A DNA stretch of 64,000 nucleotides, from the NCBI GenBank assembly GCA_029718625.1, contig CM056389.1:22353381-22417380 (forward strand), written 5' to 3'. The notes below the pieces were generated by a model. It worked only from the letters and a program-made list of their open reading frames with translations. It did not search any database and was not told the DNA's origin. The position numbers and the translations under genes are program-made. Positions 1 to 12,598 of the stretch are shown here, piece after piece; position 1 is the stretch's first letter, and each line of letters begins with the position of its first letter. This DNA comes from Synaphobranchus kaupii (taxonomy: Eukaryota > Chordata > Actinopteri > Anguilliformes > Synaphobranchidae).

Positions 1-412
1 GTAAACATAGGTTATTTAGGACAAACACACTACAGGGCACCAGTGCTGTGAGTCAGAGTAGTTATTGGATAAAAGAATATGGTTTTGGAATATTAAGGCC
101 CTATTTCATACAAGACGATAGGGGAAAATCTCAATTTTAAGGCACGTTACTCAGACACACCCACCTCTCACTGCAAATATCCTTCTCTAAACATAGGCTA
201 TTTAGTAGATACACACTGTAGGGCACCACTGCTGTGTGTGAGAGTAGTTATTAGAACAAAGAATATGGATTTGGAATATTAAGACCCTATTTAATACAAT
301 TTGACCGGCAAAAATCTTACGAAATCAAAATTTTAAAGCACATTACTCAGACACACCCACCTCTCACTGCAAATATCCTTCTCAAAACATAGGATATTTA
401 GTACATACACAC
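1..412. repeat. ~195-bp satellite array, left segment
   Basis: Two monomers of a tandem satellite occupy this stretch, and the array runs off the left edge of the window. The landmark phrase 'cagacacacccacctctcac' recurs about 196 bases apart. Each monomer carries a 'gtagggcacca' block, an 'aatatggttttggaatatta' block and an AT-rich block. The last 8 bases (atacacac, 405-412) are the target site copied by the hAT element inserted at 413. Confidence 0.95.
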
Positions 413-1595
413 TAGTGTTGCACGGTACACCGAAACTTCGTTACTTTTTCGATACTTAAAAAAAAAAACGGTTCGGTATTAGAATTTTCCGACGTTCGGT
501 ACTTCAAAAAAAATAATTATATTATTCTTTTTTTTTAATATAATCTTTTTTTTCTTTTTCTTTTATGTAGCTGCAATATTTCCCTTACCGCAGAATGCTG
601 GAATGATCAAAATAGCATCTGGAAAAACCCTTGCCAAAACAGCTTCGGTTTCCCGTTAGGCCTAATTAAAATTTCCAATGGCGGCGCTGATATTATGAGG
701 GTGTAATTATAGTTTCCGCCTCTACGCAAAATGGCGCACTTTCGTCCGTTTCGCTATCTGACCAGAACTCTTACATTTTAGTGTAGAGTAAAAGCTAATA
801 CTGCAGAGGCAGGAGTTTGATTCTGCCTGTTTTTAAGGACTGATTATGGATCAGCACTATAGAGGAGTCTCAAAAGCAGCTCTACAGTGCTGATCCAGAA
901 ACAGTCCTTAAAAACCAGTAGAAACAAACTCCTTGTCCTGGGTTTAAGTTGTATAGTTCTGAATATCATTTGTGAAGCTAAGGGGGGTTTATTGTATATA
1001 AGTTCTGTTTTAAGTTTATTAATATTATAAATAACTAATATTTATTTACCATACGCCTTTGTGAGCAAATGTTATTTTAGCTCAGAATGGAGAAATGCAC
1101 CACTTTGTTACCAACACCCTCCCCATGTGTGCGACGACTGTCCGTACCCCCGAGCTGCGCGATGATACTACCTCGGCCCCGCACGCGTGTTTGATGACAC
1201 CATGTACGCGCAACAACACTGGTAGTTTCGAGGGGCCTACCACCCGGCCTGAAAAAAAATCTAGGGGAAACACTGTACTGTATGTGCCTATTCTGAAATA
1301 AATGTATTCTGTAGCAAATTTCTGAATGATACAGCTTCTTCTTCAGTTCTAACTTAAAACCATGGATGTGCAGGGAATATTTTTTTAGATATTGACATTT
1401 AAATAAAACTAGTAGAAACCAGGAGGAAATTGCCTCTGAAGGGCCAAAGTAAATAGGGTTAAGGTAATTTCAGTAGAGGTACCGAGTATCGAATCAGTAT
1501 CGTTTCAGTTTCAAGTACCGTTTCAGTATCGAGTATCATGATACTAAACCTGGTATCGGTATCGAAGTCAAAATTTTGGTATCGTGACAACACTA
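413..1595. mobile_element. Non-autonomous hAT-type transposon inserted in the satellite
   Basis: The left end starts tagtgttgcacggtacacc and the right end, read inward, starts tagtgttgtcacgatacca, so the ends are imperfect terminal inverted repeats. The element is flanked by a perfect 8-bp direct repeat, atacacac, at 405-412 and 1596-1603. Eight-base duplications and TAG-type ends are characteristic of the hAT superfamily. The satellite monomer resumes in phase on the right. No transposase is recognisable in the 1,183 bp; the short open frames on both strands near 1082-1301 look like chance. A GTATCG-rich subterminal zone near the right end (about 1480-1590) repeats the 'gtatcg' motif, as hAT ends often do. 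Confidence 0.85.
810..936. repeat. Internal hairpin within the hAT element
   Basis: Arms at about 810-859 and 883-936 are imperfect inverted repeats: 'tttttaaggactgattatgg' pairs with the complement of the stretch around 891-915. The loop is about 20 bases. This could be a nested palindromic MITE or a structured subterminal element. No coding potential was seen. Confidence 0.7.
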
Positions 1596-4500
1596 ATACA
1601 CACTGTAGGGCACCATTGTTGTGAGTGAGAGTAGTTATTTGATAAAAGAATATGGTTTTGGAATATTAAGGCCCTATTTCATACAAGATGGTAGGTGAAA
1701 ATCTTAGAAAATCTCAATTTTAAGGCACGTTACTCAGACACACCCACCTCTCACTGCAAATATCCATCTCTAAACATAGGATATTTAGTAGATACACACT
1801 GTAGGGCACCAGTGCTGTGAATCAGAGTAGTTATTGGATCCAAAAATATGGTTTTGGAATATTAAGGCCCTATTGCATACAAGACGATAGGGGAAAATCT
1901 TAGAAAATCTCAATTTTAAGGCACGTTACTCAGACACACCCACCTCTCACTGTAAATATCCTCGTCTAAACATAGGTTATTTACGACAGACACACAGAAG
2001 GGCACCATTCCTGTGTATCAGAGTAGTTATTGGATCCAAAAATATGGTTTTGGAATATTAAGGCCCTATTTCATACAAAACAGTAGGTGAAAATCAAAAT
2101 TTTAAGGCACGTTACTCAGACACACCCACCTCTCACTGCAAATATCCTTCTCTAAACATAGGCTATTTAGTAGATACACACTGTAGGGCACCAGTGCTGT
2201 GAATCAGAGTAGTTATTGGATCCAAAAATATGATTTTGGAATATTAAGGCCCTATTGCATACAAGACGATAGGGGAAAATCTTAGAAAATCTCCATTTTA
2301 AGGCACGTTACTCAGACACACCCACCTCTCACTGCAAATATCCTTCTTTAAACATAGGCTATTTAGTAGATACACACTCTAGGGCACCAGTGCTGTGAGC
2401 AAGAATAATTATTTGATAAAAGAATATGGTTTTGGAATATTAAGGCCCTATTTCATACAAGACGATAGGGGAAAATCTCAATTTTAAGGCATGTTACTCA
2501 GACACACCCACCTCTCACTGCAAATATCTTTCTCTAAACATAGGCTATTTAGTACATACACACTGTAGGGCACCACTGCTGTGTGTGAGAGTAGTTATTT
2601 GATAAAAGAATATGGTTTTGGACTATTAAGACCCTATTTAATACAATTTGATCGGCAAAAATCTTACAAAATCTAAATTTTAAGGAACAATACTCAGACA
2701 CACCCAGCTCTCACTGCAAATATCCTTCTCTAAAGATAGGCTATTTAGTAGATACACACTGTAGGGCACCAGTGCTGTGAGCAAGAATAGTTATTTGATA
2801 AAAGAATATGGTTTTGGAATATTAAGGCCCTATTTCATACAAGACGATAGGTGAAAATCTTAGAAAATCTCAATTTTAAGGCACGTTACTCAGACACACT
2901 CACCTCTCACTGCAAATATCCTTCTCTACACATAGGCTATTTAGTACATACACACTGTAGGGCACCACTGCTGTGTGTGAGAGCAGCTATTGGATGAAAA
3001 AATATGGTTTTTGGAATATTAAGACCCTATTTAATACAATTTGATCGGCAAAAATCTTACGAAATCTAAATTTTAAGGCACAATACGCAGACACACCCAC
3101 CTCTCACTGCAAATATCCTTCTCAAAACATAGGATAATTAGGACAAACACAGTACAGGGCACCAGTGCTGTGAGTCAGAGTAGTTATTTGATAAAAGAAT
3201 ATGGTTTTGGAATATTAAGGCCATATTTCATACAAGACGATACGTGAAATCTTAGAAAATCTCACTTTTAAGGCATGTTACTCAAACACACCCACCTCTC
3301 ACTGCAAATATCCTTCTCTAAACATAGGCTATTTAGTAGATACACACTGTAGGGCACCAGTGCTGTGAGCAAGAGTAGTTATTGGATCCAAAAATATGGT
3401 TTTGGAATATTAAGGCCCTATTTTATACAAGACGGTAGGTGAAAATCTGAGAAAATCTCAATTTTAAGGCACGTTACTCAGACACACCCACCTCTCACTG
3501 CAAATATCCTTATCTAAACATAGGCTATTTAGTTGATACACACTGTAGGGCACCACTGCTGTGTGAGAGTAGTCGTTGGATCAAAAAATATGCATTTGGA
3601 ATATTAAGACCCTATGTAATACAATTTCACCGGCAAAAATCTTACGAAATCTAAATTTTAAAGCACAATAATCAGACACACCCAGCTCTCACTGCAAATA
3701 TCCTTCTCTAAAGATAGGCTATTTAGTAGATACACACTGTAGGGCACCACTGCTGTGTTTGAGAGCAGCTATTGGATCAAAAAATATGGTTTTTGGAATA
3801 TTAAGACCCTATTTAATACAATTTGATCGGCAAAAATCTTACGAAATCTAAATTTTAAGGCACAATACGCAGACACACCCACCTCTCACTGCAAATATCC
3901 TTCTCAAAACATAGGATAATTAGGACAAACACAGTACAGGGCACCAGTGCTGTGAGTCAGAGTAGTTATTTGATAAAAGAATATGGTTTTGGAATATTAA
4001 GGCCATATTTCATACAAGACGATATGTGAAATCTTAGAAAATCTCACTTTTAAGGCATGTTACTCAAACACACCCACCTCTCACTGCAAATATCCTTCTC
4101 TAAACATAGGCTATTTAGGATAGACACACTGTAGGGCACCAGTCCTGTGAGCCAGAGTAGTTATTTGATAAAAGAATATGGTTTTGGAATATTAAGGCCC
4201 TATTTCATACAAGACGGTAGGTGAAAATCTTAGAAATTCAAAATTTTAAGGCATGTTACTCAGACACACCCACCTCTCACTGCAAATATCCTTCTCTAAA
4301 CATAGGCTATTTAGTACATACACACTGTAGGGCACCACTGCTGTGTGTGAGAGTAGTTATTTGATAAAAGAATATGGTTTTGGAATATTAAGACCCTTTT
4401 TAATACAATTTGATCGGCAAAAATCTTACGAAATCTAAATTTTAAGGCACAATACTCAAGACACATCCAGCTCTAACTGCAAATATCCTTCTCTAAAGAT

Positions 4501-6269
4501 AGGCTATTTAGTAGATACACACTGTAGGGCACCAGTGCTGTGAGCAAGAGTAGTTATTTGATAAAAGAATATGGTTTTGGAATATTAAGGCCCTATTTCA
4601 TACAAGACGGTAGGTGAAAATCTGAAAAAATCTCAATTTTAAGGCACGTTACTCAGACACACCCACCTCTCACTGCAAATATCCTTCTCTAAAGATAGGC
4701 TATTTAGTACATACACACTGTAGGGCACCATTGTTGTGAGTGAGAGTAGTTATTGGACGAAAGAATATGGTTTTGGAATATTAAGGCCGTATTTCATACA
4801 AGATGATAGGTGAAAATCGTAGACAATCTCAATTTTAAGGCACGTTACTCAGACACACCCACCTCTCACTGCAAATATCCTTCTGTAAACATAGGTTATT
4901 TAGGACAGACACACTACAGAGCACCATTCCTGTGTGGCAGAGTAGTTATTTGATAAAAGAATATGGTTTTGGAATATTAAGGCCCTATTTCATACAAGAT
5001 GGTAGGTGAAAATCTTAGAAAATCTCAATTTTAAGGCACGTTACTCAGACACACCCACCTCTCACTGCAAATATCCATCTCTAAACATAGGCTATTTAGT
5101 AGATACACACTGTAGGGCACCAGTGCTGTGAATCAGAGTAGTTATTGGATCCAAAAATATGGTTTTGGAATATTAAGGCCCTATTGCATACAAGACGATA
5201 GGGGAAAATCTTAGAAAATCTCAATTTTAAGGCACGTTACTCAGACACACCCACCTCTCACTGTAAATATCCTCGTCTAAACATAGGTTATTTACGACAG
5301 ACACACAGAAGGGCACCATTCCTGTGTATCAGAGTAGTTATTGGATCCAAAAATATGGTTTTGGAATATTAAGGCCCTATTTCATACAAAACAGTAGGTG
5401 AAAATCAAAATTTTAAGGCACGTTACTCAGACACACCCACCTCTCACTGCAAATATCCTTCTCTAAACATAGGCTATTTAGTAGATACACACTGTAGGGC
5501 ACCAGTGCTGTGAGTCAGAGTAGTTATTTGATAAAAGAATATGGTTTTGGAATATTAAGGCCCTATTTCATACAAGACGGTAGGTGAAAATCTTAGAAAA
5601 TCTAAATTTTAAGGCATGTTACTCAGACACACCCACCTCTCACTGCAAATATCCTTCTCTAAACATAGGCTATTTAGTACATCCACACTGTAGGGCACCA
5701 CTGCTGTGTGTGAGAGTAGTTATTTGATAAAAGAATATGGTTTTGGAATATTAAGACCCTTTTTAATACAATTTGATCGGCAAAAATCTTACGAAATCTA
5801 AATTTTAAGGCACAATACTCAGACACATCCAGCTCTAACTGCAAATATCCTTCTCTAAAGATAGGCTATTTAGTAGATACACACTGTAGGGCACCAGTGC
5901 TGTGAGCAAGAGTAGTTATTTGATAAAAGAATATGGTTTTGGAATATTAAGGCCCTATTTCATACAAGACGGTAGGTGAAAATCTGAGAAAATCTCAATT
6001 TTAAGGCACGTTACTCAGACACACCCACCTCTCACTGCAAATATCCTTATCTAAACATAGGCTATTTAGTAGATACACACTGTAGGGCACCACTGCTGTG
6101 TGAGAGTAGTCGTTGGATCAAAAAATATGCATTTGGAATATTAAGACCCTATGTAATACAATTTCATCGGCAAAAATCTTACGAAATCTAAATTTTAAAG
6201 CACAATACTCAGACACACCCACCTCTCACTGCAAATATCCTTCTCTAAAGATAGGCTATTTATTTAGAC
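1596..6269. repeat. ~195-bp satellite array, main block with higher-order repeats
   Basis: About 24 further monomers of 186-197 bp lie head to tail. Two monomer classes alternate irregularly: one reads 'tttcatacaagacgatagg', the other 'ttaatacaatttgatcggc'. Private variants recur at long offsets: 1700-2200 matches 5011-5511 (offset 3,311, about 17 monomers), 3001-3290 matches 3783-4072 (offset 782, four monomers), and 3571 matches 6108 (offset 2,537, 13 monomers). This shows multi-monomer unequal exchange. No gene is present. Confidence 0.95.
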
Positions 6270-6430
6270 AAGGATATTTGCAGTGAGAGGTGGGTGTGTC
6301 TGAGTAACGTGCCTTAACATTTTGATTTTCTAAGATTTTCACCCATTGTCTTGTATGAAATAGGGCCTGAATATACCAACACCATATTTTTTGATCCAAT
6401 ACCTACTCTGACTCACAGCACTGGTGCCTA
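6270..6430. repeat. Terminal satellite monomer in inverted orientation
   Basis: Beginning around 6274 the sequence 'aaggatatttgcagtgagag' is the reverse complement of the monomer core, and the stretch to about 6430 continues as an inverted monomer, including the complement of the 'ctgtgagtcagagtagttat' block. The array therefore ends in a head-to-head junction. The same junction is kept in the right copy at 51660-51840. Confidence 0.9.
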
Positions 6431-6457
6431 TACTAAATATCCTACGTTATGTTATTA

Positions 6458-6595
6458 GGCTACTTGAACGGTTGTTTCTCCTGACTTATTTTTCCATAGA
6501 GTTCAATAGAGAAATTAATCAGGAGAAACAACCCTTAAATTGATCCATCCATATCTACTGCATATCTGGCAACAGAGTGATGGTTTGAGGCTTGT
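6458..6595. repeat. Partial copy of a palindromic MITE
   Basis: This holds the centre and right arm of the element seen whole at 50782-50967: 'ggttgtttctcctgactta', a short loop, 'aatcaggagaaacaaccctt', then 'catatctggcaacagagtga' and 'gaggcttgtt'. The left outer arm is missing. It abuts the inverted end of the satellite in both segment copies. Confidence 0.75.
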
Positions 6596-7994
6596 TTGAT
6601 ATATAAGACCCTTGATGACAGACATTTAGCCGATACCGATGTTGTTTTGCCCTTACTCGGTCCGGTTGCACTCGTTTGACTTTAGCAGATCCAGGGGAAC
6701 GGTAATAACGCAGCTCGGTGAATCAGGCGAAAATTCCAAGTTCAAATTTCACTTTAAGGGAAATGGTAGGCTGCATAAATGATGTGAGCAATGTTTTGTC
6801 CCTAATGAAACGCACTGTAAAATGTAAAAACTATTCGTTTAATCATTTTCCAATATGGGCACTCGAGCCAAAACATGCTTTAAACGATACACAATGAAAC
6901 AAAGAATTTGATCGTAACGTGTAGGCCTTCATCCCGTTGCTAGCTAACTAGCTAGCGAACAACAGTCAAACCGAACTAGCTTGCTACGTTCCACCAATAA
7001 GCGCGTTGCGCAACAATGTCACAGAATGTGGCATGCGCTGGCTAGGTAGGTCAGCTGCAACACGAGTTGCTAATAGGCACTCTTGGTAACTTAATATAAA
7101 TGATAAAAACGGCATATATATATAGGCCTATCGTTTTATGGGCGTTTTTATCCAATTATAGGATTGGAAAGTGAACGATGTACATGTGTAATAGGGCTTA
7201 AGCACAAATAATAACGAATATCCCTCGGTCAACACATTTTGTACAATTACACAAAAAATGTTAATTCCACCGTTCTATCCCCAGTACACTAATTCCTATA
7301 ATTGTCCACAAAATAGATCTGATATGTGTTATTACTCTGTCACTTGTCGTTTCCCCAACCCTAACCCTAGGTTAAGTTACAAAGAATACCTATAAAATAG
7401 GAAATTAAAACAAATTAATACAATGCAACAATAAAATACGGTTTAAATTATTCGCGTGGGTAAATATGTGTCCTACTTCAAGATATCCGCGAATGTTTGT
7501 CGAGATATAAGCAACATGCTGTGAACTACGAATATTATAAAGTATCGGTTACAAAGAGTGCCTATTTGTTATCTTTGAGTGACTACAGCCATGAACAATG
7601 TATTATGAATCTATGCATGTTATATTTTTTATCAGATAGGGTACAGACACCAATTCCGAAAATTGTTTCCCTGTTCCCTCTTATAAATACATTTATAGAA
7701 AACAAGGTATGAAAAATATGTAGGTATAAGTATAGGTATTCTTTGTAACCTACCATTAAAAATGTGCAACTGGTTTACTGGGGTTGTGCAATAATATAGG
7801 TATTCTATGTAACCTTAAAACATAATTTGCTAATAATTTCTATTTTCTTGTTAGTTTAGAAAAAAAAATCTTCTTGAGGAATATAAAGCTCAATTAAAAC
7901 AACCACAATCATGTGTCACACTATAAAGTTTTTTAAATCTTAATATTAAAAAGTGGAAAAGAGAGAAGGTTACATAGAGTGCCTACTTTACAGC

Positions 7995-7995
<1 letters not shown>
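6596..7995. other. Non-coding stretch, no gene recognised
   Basis: AT-rich intergenic sequence. A 71-codon open frame at 7497-7712 is identical in copy B, but that is expected from the recent duplication; it has no recognisable domain, and codons and composition resemble the surroundings. Two CCCTAA units near 7358 are too few to call telomeric. A ~320-bp piece present in copy B (53180-53495) is missing here near 7770-7780. Confidence 0.6.

Positions 7996-8039
<44 letters not shown>
7996..8039. repeat. (GA)n microsatellite
   Basis: About 22 GA units. The same site in copy B (53699-53792) has about 47 units, so the locus is length-variable. Confidence 0.97.
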
Positions 8040-8041
<2 letters not shown>

Positions 8042-9456
8042 TGGCTGGTGCGGTTTGAATTCACGTCATTTAAAGCGTTGATAGCTACGTTACGTTACGT
8101 ACTACGTTCACTTCTAAATTTGGAGGCGGGGAGAGGAAGTGGGGCAGGGCCCGGCTCCAACTGCTCCACCGCTCTACTCTGGGAGACAGTCAGACATAAG
8201 AGAGAGCGAATATTTAATTCTTTAATCACGCACTGTAACGTTATTGAACTGCATTATTAGTCGGAGATTACGGTTGTGAACGGAGAGAAGGAAATAAGGA
8301 ATAGAGTTGTGTAACAAAGAGTGAAGGAAGAAAAAGTTGATAGGAAGATGGAGCAGAGGGAGATTTTGAGGTGAGGAGTGAGGACACTGAAAGATGAGAA
8401 AAGCTAGGTGTGCAGTTTCGGCTACTGGGGGTCCACAGTAATAAAATAAATTCTAAAGTACATAATGAATTAACCTTTTTGTTGTTGTTGTGAGCATAGT
8501 TTATTTTTTAATAAAGTAACAGCATTCAAAACATTTAAAAATAGGCATACTGAATACATTTTGCTGTTAAAACAAACAAAAAAGGAGGGAAAATAAAGAA
8601 AGAATGTTCAAATATGATCTCTATTAAATGAATACTTCCACTGTAAGCTTGTTTGCATTTTGTAGCAATGCTAATGGAAACGAATGGTTACAGCCAGTAT
8701 AGGTTACAGCCTATGGCTTTGGTTACAGCTAGCCAAACTGAAGTATCCATTTAAAACACCTAAATGGAACATCATTATATTTGGGCTAGTTTTAAGACAT
8801 TTGGGGCGGGTTTTGAGCTGATTTTGGGCTGGAAATTTCAGCAGGACCTGGCAACCCTGCGTGCGTGCTGCCTTAAAGACTGCGCATGAGCGTACATCTG
8901 CCTATAGCTGAAATAAGCTACGTTGCAGCTTGCTTATGCTAGCTAACTTTTAGGCCGTAATATACCATTAAACAGCTGATAGCAACCCAAATAATGTGCT
9001 ACACATTCTTGTATAAACACATACAGAAAGTAACACAGCCGATAAGATATATATATATTGCCGACAGCATGAATGCATTCTGAACATGTGCTACTCCAGT
9101 TAAAGTACGCAGCTTAGCTAACATTCTGACTAGCTAGCAATTACGTCGTCAAATAAGCACTTCAGAACATAGCATTTTCACTTCGTTACAGCACACAAAA
9201 CGCTCCTGACAACAATGACCGAATAAACAGTACTTACAGTTCAATGCACGCACATAACACTACTAACAATGTAAACTTATTTCACGTGCAGTGACTATCA
9301 GTCCTCGTCTCTGTAAGATACAGGCGAACTGTGCACAGAGGTCAGGAACTCTCTAATTGGCTGTGCTGCAGCTCTGAACAGGAAAAGACTGAATTAAAGG
9401 GGAAAGCAGCAATTTAACTGGGGCCTTTTTTTTTTTCTTTTTTTTTCAAATGGAGA
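8040..9456. other. Non-coding stretch, no gene recognised
   Basis: Mixed intergenic sequence with short oligo-T and TA runs. No domain, RNA gene or element end was recognised. It is matched almost exactly in copy B. Confidence 0.5.
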
Positions 9457-10693
9457 TGCATATAGCTTTTGGAAAACTGTAAAATCTTTAAAAAATAATC
9501 CTACCACTACTCTTCCTTCTCGCATTTCTAGTGAAAATGATTGTTATAGATAAAACATATATGGCTGAAGCTTTTAATCATCATTGTATCTCCTCTGGCC
9601 ATCTGTTTGATAGGCTGTCTGGTGACATTGTTCCAGAAAGCTATACCCTTAGCCCAGTATTAGGAACTTTAAGCAATTATTTTTGTCCTAGCAAATTCTC
9701 TTTTAGACCTGTAAGTTATAGTGAAGTTTACAAAGCACTGGCTAGCATAAATAAAAAGAAGTCAATGGGAAAGGACAATCTAGATCCTTGCCTTTTGTGT
9801 CTCAGTGCTCATATAATTGCCTCACCACTTGCTTACATTTTTAATATAACTTTTATTTCAGGTAGAATCCCAAACCTATGGACGGCAGCTCAGGTTATTC
9901 CTCTATATAAAGGGGGTGATACCAGTGACTTAGATAACTATCGTCCAATTTCAAAACTTTCCTGTTTGGACAAAGTCCTAGAATCATTAGCTAACTCTCA
10001 GCTGCAGGCCTTTTTGGAGATTAATAACATTTTACAACCACAGCAATCAGGTTTTAGGCCAGGTCATATCTGTCAATCTTTGGATAAATGATATTGTCAA
10101 CTCTATAGATAACAAACTGCAGTGTGCTGCACTCTTTATTGACCTATCAAAGGCTCTTGACACTGTTGGCCATCATATTTTATTAAATAAGTTATCCTCC
10201 ATTGGATTGGATGAACTTTCTCTTAACTGGTTTTATGCATATCTCTCTGGGAGAACATTCTATTGTTGCGGATGGTTTTAAATCTTGCTCTCTTGAAATT
10301 AGTAAAGGTGTCCCACAAGGGTCTATTCTTGGTCCACTTCTATTCACACTTTATATAAACAACATGGTATTCCCAACACTGCAATGTAATGTCCATTTTT
10401 ATGTGGATGATACACTCTTGTATGCCACTGGCTCCATGCTTAACCAGGCTATTACTAATTTCCAGTCTGCCTTTGATTCTTTTCAGTTAGATCTTATTAA
10501 TCACAAGCTTGTTTTAAATTCTGATAAAACAAAATGTATTTTATTTTCAAGAAATCTATTGGGAAATGCATCTAATATTGGCATTCATACACTTCATGGT
10601 ACCCAAATTGAAACTGTAGAATCTTATAAATATTTAGGAATTTGGCTTGATGGTAGATTTTCCTTTAACCTCTTGCTGCCAAATGCCCCCTAG
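9457..10693 (+). pseudogene. LINE reverse transcriptase fragment (CR1/L2/Jockey-like), broken
   Basis: This is a non-LTR retrotransposon RT that has decayed. Coding similarity starts just after 9457 (FWKTVKSLKN-like), is in a second frame through 9531-10091, and a third frame covers 10202-10693. RT blocks in order are: a finger motif with 'DNYRPISKLSCLDKVLE', 'QSGFRPGH', 'LFIDLSKALDTV' carrying the first catalytic aspartate near 10140, 'KGVPQGSILGPLLFTLYINN', and the 'FYVDDTLLYA' active site near 10400. At least one frameshift lies near 10085. The family would copy LINE RNA into the genome by target-primed reverse transcription, but this copy is dead. No endonuclease or 3' tail is present. 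The reading frame stops abruptly after a TTAA at 10665-10668. An identically broken copy at 55208-56445 dates the damage before the duplication. Confidence 0.85.
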
Positions 10694-12594
10694 CTGTAAT
10701 GCGGGCGTTACGGAAATTATTAAATTCTACATTTAATTAATTTAATAATATATAATAAACTGCTCACCTCAATCTTTTGAGTAAATCTCCTTAAGATATA
10801 TCCATTCCTTCTGGGAAAGTGGTTTTTAAGCCCAAAACGTTGAGTTAAAACTTTGTAAATTACATTGGAAACTCCAACCTAATTCGCAAACGTGTATTGC
10901 AGCTTGATGTCACACTATAAACAATGTGCTGGTAAACTGTTCTGCTTACTTGTATTTCACAAAACTTTGGTTTTAAAAATCGTTATACCTTTAGACTTCA
11001 AGAAAAAATACTTTAAAACTTTCATACGGCTGTACATGATTTTTTTCAAATTTTAAACCGACTTGTGCTTTTCTGCACTTCATCACGAGTCGTTCGGCTG
11101 TGTTCAGTTTGGCGTTGTGAAACTCAGCCAGTTTCTGGAGTACCAATCCCATGGCTTAGTATATTTTAGCCAAAAGGGTTTTGTACTTTATTGCACAGTT
11201 TTATGCAAAACTGTCATTAATTGGGTGTATTTCTTTGACTAATAGCACAATAGGCCTATCTGATGTGGGAAAAACTCGCATCGACCTGCCTCCACTGTGA
11301 GTATTATTTGCTTTCTTTTGGGTTTTTAAACTGTCTGTCAAATATTCCAGCCAATAGCGAAGACTCTTATCTTTCAGACAAGCCCTCATTCAACACAATG
11401 CCCTCGGAGAGTCACGTAGATAGAGCTGCGCGTAAGAGGAGCAGGCGTCCAAGCGTAATGTTCGTACCAAGATGGCGCAGTGTTTTTAGCTTGTAGCAGC
11501 TAGCTACATTCCGTTTAGCAAAGTATAATTCATTAGGCAACGGCGGCTGTTCATCTTTTTACTTTACAGTCTCTTTCATACAGTTTTTGGTTAGTTATGT
11601 CTAGGTTATTCAGGTGTTTCTCCGTGCAGCAGGACCTAGCCTGAAGATGTTTTTGCGATCTTGTCTCAGTGACGCTGAGTGGTGTAATGTAACATATTTT
11701 TTTGCCGGTATCTCAGTGCGAATTCACTGTTATGTATAAAACAAATCCCTCTGAATTAAATGAATATAGCTAACATTACTATATTGTTACAATGGCAAAC
11801 TAGCTAGCAAAATTACACATAGCAGCTGGCTATCTATTTGTGTCTGAGACGAGCTGTTCCGAGTTTCTTTTGAATTAAATGGCGTCTGAAGTGTTTGTTT
11901 AGTAGTTATTGTTCCACATGAGTAAATTGTTCTGTATGCAGTACAGCAGGCTGTGCAGGTAAACAAATGCACAATTTATGCATGACATAACATGAGGGAG
12001 AGATAACATGAGGATGAGTTTGTTGTTGATTATTATGCAGGGGATTATTTTATCTAGAAAACTGATGGATCTTTGATTTTATATCGTTTGCATATACCTG
12101 GACTCATTTCTGGCTAATGGGGCTCTGGTGGAATACAAGATTCACTGTGCTGCTACATGGGTTTGGTGAGCTTTTTGGGGACCGCGGGTAGGCTAGTTAG
12201 TTGTGTAATATGAAACACACCAAAAACACATCTAAAAATGAACTTTTATTACCAATTATCAAATTTTATCGTAAAACTTAAAAAAATAAATCATATTGAA
12301 ACTTTTCTGGAACCTTGCCATTTTGCACAATTTGGCACAATTTGTGCCAACTTTGGTAACCGAAATGGTACACCTGAAAAAAACCTCTGTAGAATTTGAA
12401 TGGTTTGAGATATTGACACCATATTTTTTGCAGAAATAGATAGCATGTTGTGGAATCACAAAGACGAGGTATTTCCTCCATAGCTCTTGTAGCTCATCAG
12501 GCAAAAAAATTGAAATTTGAATGTAGGTACCCGTTTTTTAGTTTTTTCACAATTGCTGTACATAAATTGTTGTAATTAAGTAGCAAAAAGTGAT
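10669..12594. mobile_element. Possible piggyBac-type element remnant
   Basis: The LINE frame is cut exactly at TTAA (10665-10668), followed by cctcttgctgccaaatgccc, which resembles piggyBac-type termini. The reverse-strand LINE fragment downstream also begins next to a TTAA (12595-12598). piggyBac elements insert at TTAA. No transposase domain could be read, the two outer ends are only weakly alike, and the flanking LINE pieces are in opposite orientation, so the outer limits are uncertain. Small open frames here (for example 11263-11496) are not convincing genes. Confidence 0.3.
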
Positions 12595-12598
12595 TTAA

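Noticed and set aside
1082..1301. Overlapping plus- and minus-strand open frames in the hAT element
   Set aside because: Short, unlike hAT transposase, and in a GC-richer patch where stops are rarer.
1..6430. CRISPR-like array
   Set aside because: Unit length of ~195 bp without alternating unique spacers, in an animal genome; it is a satellite.
7353..7370. Telomere-like CCCTAA repeat
   Set aside because: Only two units; chance occurrence is likely.
7497..7712. 71-codon frame identical in copies A and B as a small gene
   Set aside because: Identity is expected from the recent duplication of the whole region; no domain, no signal, no coding bias seen.
7979..8260. Arg-Glu repeat protein across the GA tract
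   Set aside because: The frame is produced by the microsatellite; length varies with the repeat number between copies.
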